A stretch of 64,000 bases of DNA from Planctomycetota bacterium (GTDB taxonomy: Bacteria; Planctomycetota; Phycisphaerae; Phycisphaerales; UBA5793): contig CAUJHZ010000061.1 of assembly GCA_963205185.1 (NCBI GenBank), positions 100,861 to 164,860 on the forward strand, given 5' to 3'. The notes beneath the pieces were generated by a model. The model ran no database searches. It had not been told where the DNA came from and saw only the letters and a list, made by a program, of their open reading frames with translations. Of this stretch, positions 59,054 to 64,000 are shown in pieces (the first letter of the stretch is position 1; every line of letters begins with the position of its first letter). The translations under genes were made by a program, and so were the position numbers.

Positions 59054-62000
59054 ATGACGCCGCAGCCGGGCATCGCGCTCGACCAACTGATTGACCAGTG
59101 CATGATCAGCGATCGGCATCGCCTCATGCAGCGGTTGCGCGCGCTGGGCGGGCAGGCGCAGAGGCGTTCGCAGCGCGGACGCGGCGCGGCGGCGCGGCGG
59201 CCGGGTGATTCGCTCGCCGCGCTGGAAGCGGATATCCGCAAGTCGATGGATCGGGTTGCGGCTCGCCGTAGTGCTTTGCCGCGCATCACATATCCGCCCG
59301 AGCTGCCGGTGGTCCAGAGGCGCGATGAGATCGCCGAGGCCATCGGGCTCAATCAGGTGGTCGTGCTCTGCGGCGAGACGGGCTCGGGAAAGACGACGCA
59401 ACTGCCCAAGATCTGCCTTGAACTGGGGCGAGGCATCACGGGCACGATCGGCCACACTCAGCCGCGGCGCGTCGCGGCGCGGACGGTGGCGGCGCGGATC
59501 GCGGATGAACTTCGCGTGCCGCTGGGAAAGCAGGTCGGCTACAAGATCCGCTTCGGCGACCAGACGAGCGAGAACACGCTCATCAAGATCATGACCGACG
59601 GCATCCTGCTCGCCGAAACGCCCAGCGACCGGCTTCTCAATGCGTACGACACGATCATCATCGACGAAGCGCACGAGCGCAGCCTGAACATCGACTTTCT
59701 TCTGGGGTACATCAAGCAATTGCTGCCGCGCCGGCCCGATCTGAAGGTCATCATCACCTCGGCGACGATCGACCCGCAGCGTTTCAGCGCGCACTTTGAC
59801 GAGGCGCCGATCATCGAGGTGTCGGGGCGGACGTATCCGGTGGAGGTGCGCTACGAGCCGCCGGTTGCCGAGACTGATGAGCAGGAGGCGCCGGACCTGA
59901 TCGACGCGACGGTGGGCGCTGTGGATGAACTTATCCGGCGCGAGCGCGGCGACATCCTCGTGTTTCTCAGCGGCGAGCGTGAAATCCGCGAGGCGGCCAA
60001 GGCGCTGCGGCACCAGGCGTCGCGCGGCGTGGATGTGCTGCCGCTGTATTCGCGGTTGAGCGGCGCCGAGCAGAATCGCATCTTCCAGCCGCACCAGCAG
60101 CGGCGCGTCGTGCTGGCGACGAACGTGGCGGAGACGTCGGTGACGGTGCCGGGCATCTCGTGCGTGGTCGATCCCGGCAACGCGCGCATCAGCCGCTACA
60201 GCACGCGCACCAAGGTGCAGCGCCTGCCGATCGAGGCGATCTCGCAGGCGAGCGCCGAGCAGCGCAAGGGTCGCTGCGGCCGCATCGGGCCGGGCGTCTG
60301 CGTGCGGCTGTATTCGGAATCGGACTTTGCCGCACGCCCGGAATTCACCGAGCCGGAGATTCTGCGCACCAACCTCGCCAGCGTGATCCTGCAGATGAAG
60401 GCGCTGCGGCTGGGGGATGTCGAGCGATTCCCATTCATCGAGCGGCCGACGGCACGGATGATCCGCGACGGCTATCACACGCTGCGCGAACTCGGCGCCG
60501 TCGATGCGCACAATGAGCTGACCGAACTCGGGCGCGAGCTGGCGCGTCTGCCGATCGACCCGCGGCTGGGGCGGATGATCCTGCAGGCCGATCGCGAGCA
60601 CTGCCTGGCCGAAGTGCTCATCATCGCCGCGGCGCTCTCCATACCCGATCCGCGCGAGCGGCCGCATGACCAGCAGGAGAAGGCGGACGCGGCCCACGCG
60701 CGCTTCGCGCACGAAGACTCGGACTTTCTCGCGTTTGTCAATCTCTGGCGCGCGTATCACGACGAAGCGAGGCGGCTGTCGCACAGCAAAGCCCGCCACT
60801 GGTGCCGGCAGAACTACGTCAACTTCATGCGCATGCGCGAGTGGCACGACATCCACACGCAACTGCGCGAACTCTCTCTTGAGAGCAAACTCCGTCTGAA
60901 TTCTGAGCCCGCCGCCTACGACACGGTGCACCGAGCGGTTTTGTCGGGCCTGCTGAGCAACATCGGCCTGCGCACCGACGGGCACGAATACACCGGCGCG
61001 CACGGCACGAAGTTTTTCATCTTTCCCGGCTCGGGCCAGTTCAGGAAGAGTCCGGCGTGGATCATGGCCGCCGAGATCGTCGAGACGACGCGGCTGTACG
61101 CTCGATGTGTGGCGAAGATCCAGCCGCAGTGGATCGAGACTCTGGCCGAGCACCTCGTGAAGAAGCATTACTCGGAGCCGATGTGGAACGAAGGCAGCGC
61201 GCAGGTGACGGCAGCCGAGCGCGTGTCGCTGTACGGCCTTGACATCGCGTCGGGCCGGCGGGTGCATTACGGCCCGATCGAGCCCAAGGCCTCGCGCGAG
61301 CTGTTTATCCATCACGCGCTGGTGGAGGGGCAGTGGCGCACCCAGGCGCCGTTCTTCGAGCACAACCGGCAACTGGTCGCAGAGGTTGAGAAGGTCGAAA
61401 GCAAGGTGCGCAAGCGCGATGTGCTCGTCGATGTGCACCAGCGCTTCGCGTTCTACGACCAGCGTCTGCCGCCTGACGTGTTCAGCGGAGCTGCCTTCGA
61501 CAAATGGTGGAAAGAGGCCCAGCGAAGCAAGCCGCGCCTGCTGCACATGACGCGCGAAGATCTCGTTCAGATTGAGCGAAGCGCCGCCGACTTCCCCGAT
61601 CGCATGACGGTCGGCGAACTCACGCTGTCGCTGCGCTACGTTCACGACCCCGGCGCGCCCGACGACGGCGTGACGGCGATCATCCCCGTCGAAGCGCTGC
61701 ACGAGATCGATCCCGCGCCGTTCACCTGGCTCGTGCCCGGCATGCGGCTGGAGAAGATGACGGCGCTGATCAAGTCGCTGCCCAAGAACACGCGCACGGC
61801 GTTTCTGCCTGCGGCCGAGTTCGCAGGCGTCTGCGCGGAGAGCCTCAAGCCGGACGGGCGGCCGCTCGAAGCCGCGCTGGGCGAGGCGCTGCACAGCCTG
61901 CGCGGCATCCCCATCAGGCCGTCCGACTTCCAGATGGACAAGCTCGATCGACATCTGCTCATGAACTTCCGCATCGTCGATCGGCGCGGCCACGTGATCG

Positions 62001-62953
62001 GCGAAGGGCGCGATCTCGAACAGCTCCGCCGCGACCTCGCAGGCAAGGTGCGCTCACAACTGCAGTCGATGAGCGACCAGCGCTATTCGCGCACCGGCAT
62101 CACGACGTGGGACTTTGGCGCGCTGGCCGAGTCGATCGAGATCAAGCGCGGCGGCATGACGGTGACGGCGTATCCGGCCGTGGTGGATGATGGCGCTTCG
62201 GTGCGGCTGACGATTCTTGACACTGCCGCGGCGGCGCTGGCGGCGAGCCGGCTGGGGATCCGCCGGCTGTACGTCATCGCTGCGCACGATGAGTTGGCGC
62301 ACCAGTTGAAATCCATGCCGCAACTCAACCGGCTCAAACTGCTCTATACCTCGCTCGGCCCGACCAAACTGCTGCACGAGCAGATCATCGAGACCGCGGC
62401 CCAGCAGGCGTTTCTTGGAGACGGCGAGATACCGCGAAGCCGCGAGCGATTTGATGCGCGGCTCGACGACGGCTGGGTGCGCATCGGTGAGGCGATGTTC
62501 AGCATCTGCTCGCTCGTCGAGCCCATCCTTGCCGCCCGGCACGAGGTGCACCTGCGGCTCGACAAGCCGGCGCCGGCTGCGTGGAAGGCGATCGTCGATG
62601 ATCTCAAAACGCAACTCTCAGAGCTGCTGCCCGCCGAGTTCCTGCGCGTCACGCCGCTCGAGCGATTGCGGCACATTCCGCGCTACGTGGCGGCGATGCA
62701 GCGCCGGCTCGAGCGCCTCAGCGGCGCGGGGATGCAGCGCGACGCCCAGCATCGCCAGGTGATCGAGGTGCACCGCGCCCGGCTCGCGCAGGCCATGGCC
62801 AGGCGCGATCCGAATCAGCCGATCGATCCTCGGCTGGTCGAGTATCGCTGGCTCATCGAGGAGTTGCGCGTGTCGATGTTCGCGCAAGACCTCGGCACAG
62901 CCGAGAAAGTCTCGCCGCAGCGATTGGACAAGTTGTGGGAGCAGATGGCTTAG
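59054..62953 (+). CDS. hrpA: ATP-dependent RNA helicase HrpA
   Basis: A 1299-residue DEAH-box helicase, the same length as Escherichia coli HrpA. The N-terminus (LIDQCMISDRHRLMQRLRAL) is typical. Walker A is GETGSGKTTQLPK (about residue 107), the box is DEAHERSLN (about 204), and motif III is ITSATIDPQRFS. Helicase motifs V and VI read TNVAETSVTVPGI and QRKGRCGRIGPGVC. The DUF3418 C-terminal half follows. It unwinds RNA and has been linked to ribosome-stalling rescue in other bacteria. GGAAG lies 10 bases before the ATG. The gene stands alone. Confidence 0.95.
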   Translation: MTPQPGIALDQLIDQCMISDRHRLMQRLRALGGQAQRRSQRGRGAAARRPGDSLAALEADIRKSMDRVAARRSALPRITYPPELPVVQRRDEIAEAIGLNQVVVLCGETGSGKTTQLPKICLELGRGITGTIGHTQPRRVAARTVAARIADELRVPLGKQVGYKIRFGDQTSENTLIKIMTDGILLAETPSDRLLNAYDTIIIDEAHERSLNIDFLLGYIKQLLPRRPDLKVIITSATIDPQRFSAHFDEAPIIEVSGRTYPVEVRYEPPVAETDEQEAPDLIDATVGAVDELIRRERGDILVFLSGEREIREAAKALRHQASRGVDVLPLYSRLSGAEQNRIFQPHQQRRVVLATNVAETSVTVPGISCVVDPGNARISRYSTRTKVQRLPIEAISQASAEQRKGRCGRIGPGVCVRLYSESDFAARPEFTEPEILRTNLASVILQMKALRLGDVERFPFIERPTARMIRDGYHTLRELGAVDAHNELTELGRELARLPIDPRLGRMILQADREHCLAEVLIIAAALSIPDPRERPHDQQEKADAAHARFAHEDSDFLAFVNLWRAYHDEARRLSHSKARHWCRQNYVNFMRMREWHDIHTQLRELSLESKLRLNSEPAAYDTVHRAVLSGLLSNIGLRTDGHEYTGAHGTKFFIFPGSGQFRKSPAWIMAAEIVETTRLYARCVAKIQPQWIETLAEHLVKKHYSEPMWNEGSAQVTAAERVSLYGLDIASGRRVHYGPIEPKASRELFIHHALVEGQWRTQAPFFEHNRQLVAEVEKVESKVRKRDVLVDVHQRFAFYDQRLPPDVFSGAAFDKWWKEAQRSKPRLLHMTREDLVQIERSAADFPDRMTVGELTLSLRYVHDPGAPDDGVTAIIPVEALHEIDPAPFTWLVPGMRLEKMTALIKSLPKNTRTAFLPAAEFAGVCAESLKPDGRPLEAALGEALHSLRGIPIRPSDFQMDKLDRHLLMNFRIVDRRGHVIGEGRDLEQLRRDLAGKVRSQLQSMSDQRYSRTGITTWDFGALAESIEIKRGGMTVTAYPAVVDDGASVRLTILDTAAAALAASRLGIRRLYVIAAHDELAHQLKSMPQLNRLKLLYTSLGPTKLLHEQIIETAAQQAFLGDGEIPRSRERFDARLDDGWVRIGEAMFSICSLVEPILAARHEVHLRLDKPAPAAWKAIVDDLKTQLSELLPAEFLRVTPLERLRHIPRYVAAMQRRLERLSGAGMQRDAQHRQVIEVHRARLAQAMARRDPNQPIDPRLVEYRWLIEELRVSMFAQDLGTAEKVSPQRLDKLWEQMA

Positions 62954-62995
62954 GTTGCAGATTTCGGATCGCACGTGCAGTACGATTAGCAAACG

Positions 62996-63445
62996 ATGAA
63001 GCAGAGAGTGTACCTCGACACTTCGGTGATCAGCGCCCTCGATGATCTTCGGCATCCAGAGAGGGCACAGATGACCCGTGACTTCTGGTTGCGTCTGGAC
63101 GAGTTTGAGATCTGCTCGAGCGAGGCGATTCGAATCGAAATCGTCGGCACACGGGATGATTCCCGCCGTGGTGAGATGTTGCGCCTTCTTCCGCAGATCA
63201 TGATTCATCCACTCACGAGCGAGATGAGATCACTGGCCCGGAGATACGTGGATGCGGCAGTTTTCGGAGAGTCAGTCGTCATCGACGCCCTCCATGTGGC
63301 AGCGGCCGTTTTGACGCAGTGTGAAGTACTCGTTTCCTGGAATTTCCGACACTTGGTCAATCGGAGGCGGCGGGCGGCGGTAAACGCAATCAACGCGGAG
63401 CAGGGACTTCAGTCCATCGAAATCGTCGCTCCACCAGAGGTTTGA
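62996..63445 (+). CDS. PIN-domain protein (VapC-like toxin candidate)
   Basis: A 149-residue PIN-domain protein. It begins MKQRVYLDTSVISAL, with the first metal-binding Asp at residue 8. A second acidic region is SSEAIRIEIVGTRDD, and a third is VVIDALHVAAAV (Asp about 95), followed by LVSWNFRHLVN. PIN proteins are metal-dependent RNases, often the toxic part of toxin-antitoxin pairs. The base composition is less GC-rich than hrpA. A short gene follows after 15 bp and is the likely partner, in toxin-first order. Confidence 0.82.
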   Translation: MKQRVYLDTSVISALDDLRHPERAQMTRDFWLRLDEFEICSSEAIRIEIVGTRDDSRRGEMLRLLPQIMIHPLTSEMRSLARRYVDAAVFGESVVIDALHVAAAVLTQCEVLVSWNFRHLVNRRRRAAVNAINAEQGLQSIEIVAPPEV

Positions 63446-63460
63446 AGCCTAGAATCCGCT

Positions 63461-63688
63461 GTGAACGGCGAGCCGCTTTATTTCGATTATCCGGCTGCTG
63501 CCCGAGCGGCTGGGATCAGCACCGAGCAGTTGCGCCTTCTCGAGCAGATGTTCCGAGCTGATTATCCGACGGACGACATGCTTTACGAACTGCACGTGCT
63601 GAGGGCGTGCAACTCGGTGAGTGGCGGCCTGGCTTCACTTGACGCCATTCTCCGCGAAGCCAGGGACCGCGGCGCATCTGCGGCTTGA
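63461..63688 (+). CDS. Small protein, putative antitoxin of the PIN-domain protein
   Basis: A 75-residue protein starting with GTG (MNGEPLYFDYPAAARAAGISTEQLRLLEQMF, then YPTDDMLYELHVLRACNSV). It begins 15 bp after the PIN gene on the same strand. No DNA-binding motif is obvious; the first half resembles a small helical protein. It has the size of antitoxins of VapB type, but the recognised fold is not visible. The call rests on the tight pairing. Confidence 0.6.
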   Translation: MNGEPLYFDYPAAARAAGISTEQLRLLEQMFRADYPTDDMLYELHVLRACNSVSGGLASLDAILREARDRGASAA

Positions 63689-64000
63689 GCGCCGCCGATC
63701 GACTTGAACCGGCCGAATCCGCGAGGCACCAGGTCAACTCAGGACCTGACGGACGCGCGGCCGCGCGGGGCGACGAAGGATTAGCGCTCGCCGAGGCTCC
63801 GTTTCGCGTCGTACTGTCAGGTTGCACCTGACCTACTCGCTGCGCGTCGGCTCTCAAACGCCGGGCCGCGCTCAAAGCAGCGGTCCCGACCTTGTATCTT
63901 TCCTCTGTGGTCTGATTCGAGTATGACTGTGCCAGTGACAACGACGCCCCGCCGCGCGGCGGGGCGTCGTTGGCCGGTCGGCAGATCGTCCCGACCTCGG
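63689..64000. other. Right-edge gap with two hairpins
   Basis: No gene is seen. One small hairpin is TCAGGT-TGC-ACCTGA (63817-63831). A very strong perfect stem, AACGACGCCCCGCC with its complement (63940-63971, loop GCGC), lies near the edge. Neither is followed by a T-run. The large one may end transcription from one side by its stability, or may belong to the gene beyond the edge. Confidence 0.55.
63940..63971. other. Perfect 14-bp stem-loop
   Basis: Stem AACGACGCCCCGCC with loop GCGC and its exact complement. It is symmetric for both strands and could act as a bidirectional stop or as an RNA stability element. Confidence 0.75.

Noticed and set aside
59033..61993. Open frame of nearly 990 codons on the minus strand opposite hrpA
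   Set aside because: Shadow of the helicase gene, which has all its motifs on the plus strand.
63940..63971. Classical rho-independent terminator
   Set aside because: The stem is perfect, but no T-run follows on either strand; kept only as a stem-loop.

Overview
The window looks like a high-GC chromosome segment from a planctomycete, probably of the Phycisphaerae type. This is inferred from gene content: a large von Willebrand/VIT cluster, FliD/FliS, NHL-propeller and multihaem proteins, HDOD signalling proteins, a DUF1015-serA-serC operon and a System I* cytochrome c maturation operon. No rRNA or ribosomal protein gene is present to confirm it. Two tRNAs (Cys-GCA, Ile-GAT), one clear intrinsic terminator and about 50 protein genes can be supported.

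Layout. 1-2731: 2-oxoacid:ferredoxin oxidoreductase genes, including a gamma subunit fused to a flavoprotein and ferredoxin domains. 2975-4419: two tRNAs around an orphan DNA methyltransferase. 4571-7545: an FG-GAP repeat protein and an APC permease. 7567-14136 (minus): one tight ccm operon (ccmE-F-unknown-A-B-C-D-unknown); its CcmE has the CXXXY form. 14661-22601 (plus, divergent from ccm): a run of multihaem cytochromes, NHL-propeller lipoproteins and an outer-membrane barrel that reads as an electron conduit across the outer membrane. 22655-26844: small membrane proteins, an MFS transporter and DNA polymerase III delta prime. 26861-34063: flagellar fliS and fliD, then an HDOD-histidine kinase followed by a pseudo-receiver/GAF protein. 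34135-36942: miaB and ruvB, with an inverted copy of the ruvB start between them. 36998-37681: a REP-associated (IS200-like) transposase unit. 37689-41824: an Rrf2 regulator and the serine operon. 42126-44918: an exported protein, an acyl-CoA synthetase-like enzyme and a small putative DNA-binding protein. 45063-48009: a C5-methyltransferase/DUF4928/Vsr restriction-modification island, followed by an array of degenerate 20-bp repeats. 50085-57923 (minus): VIT/VWA protein, VWA protein, response regulator, sensor kinase, MFS transporter. 58033-63688: aldo/keto reductase, HrpA helicase and a PIN-domain toxin-antitoxin-like pair.

How it fits together. The ccm operon supplies haem attachment, and the divergent cluster encodes about 20 haem-binding motifs, two beta-propellers and a barrel. 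Together they look like a self-contained extracellular electron-transfer module. Several structured repeats add a second layer. A 72-bp palindromic element sits in frame inside the N-terminal regions of two exported proteins of that cluster. The ruvB start is duplicated in inverted orientation at the 3' end of its own transcript. The transposase is framed by GTAG-hairpin REP units in mirror order. All functional statements come from reading the sequence and from recalled family knowledge; no database search was run.
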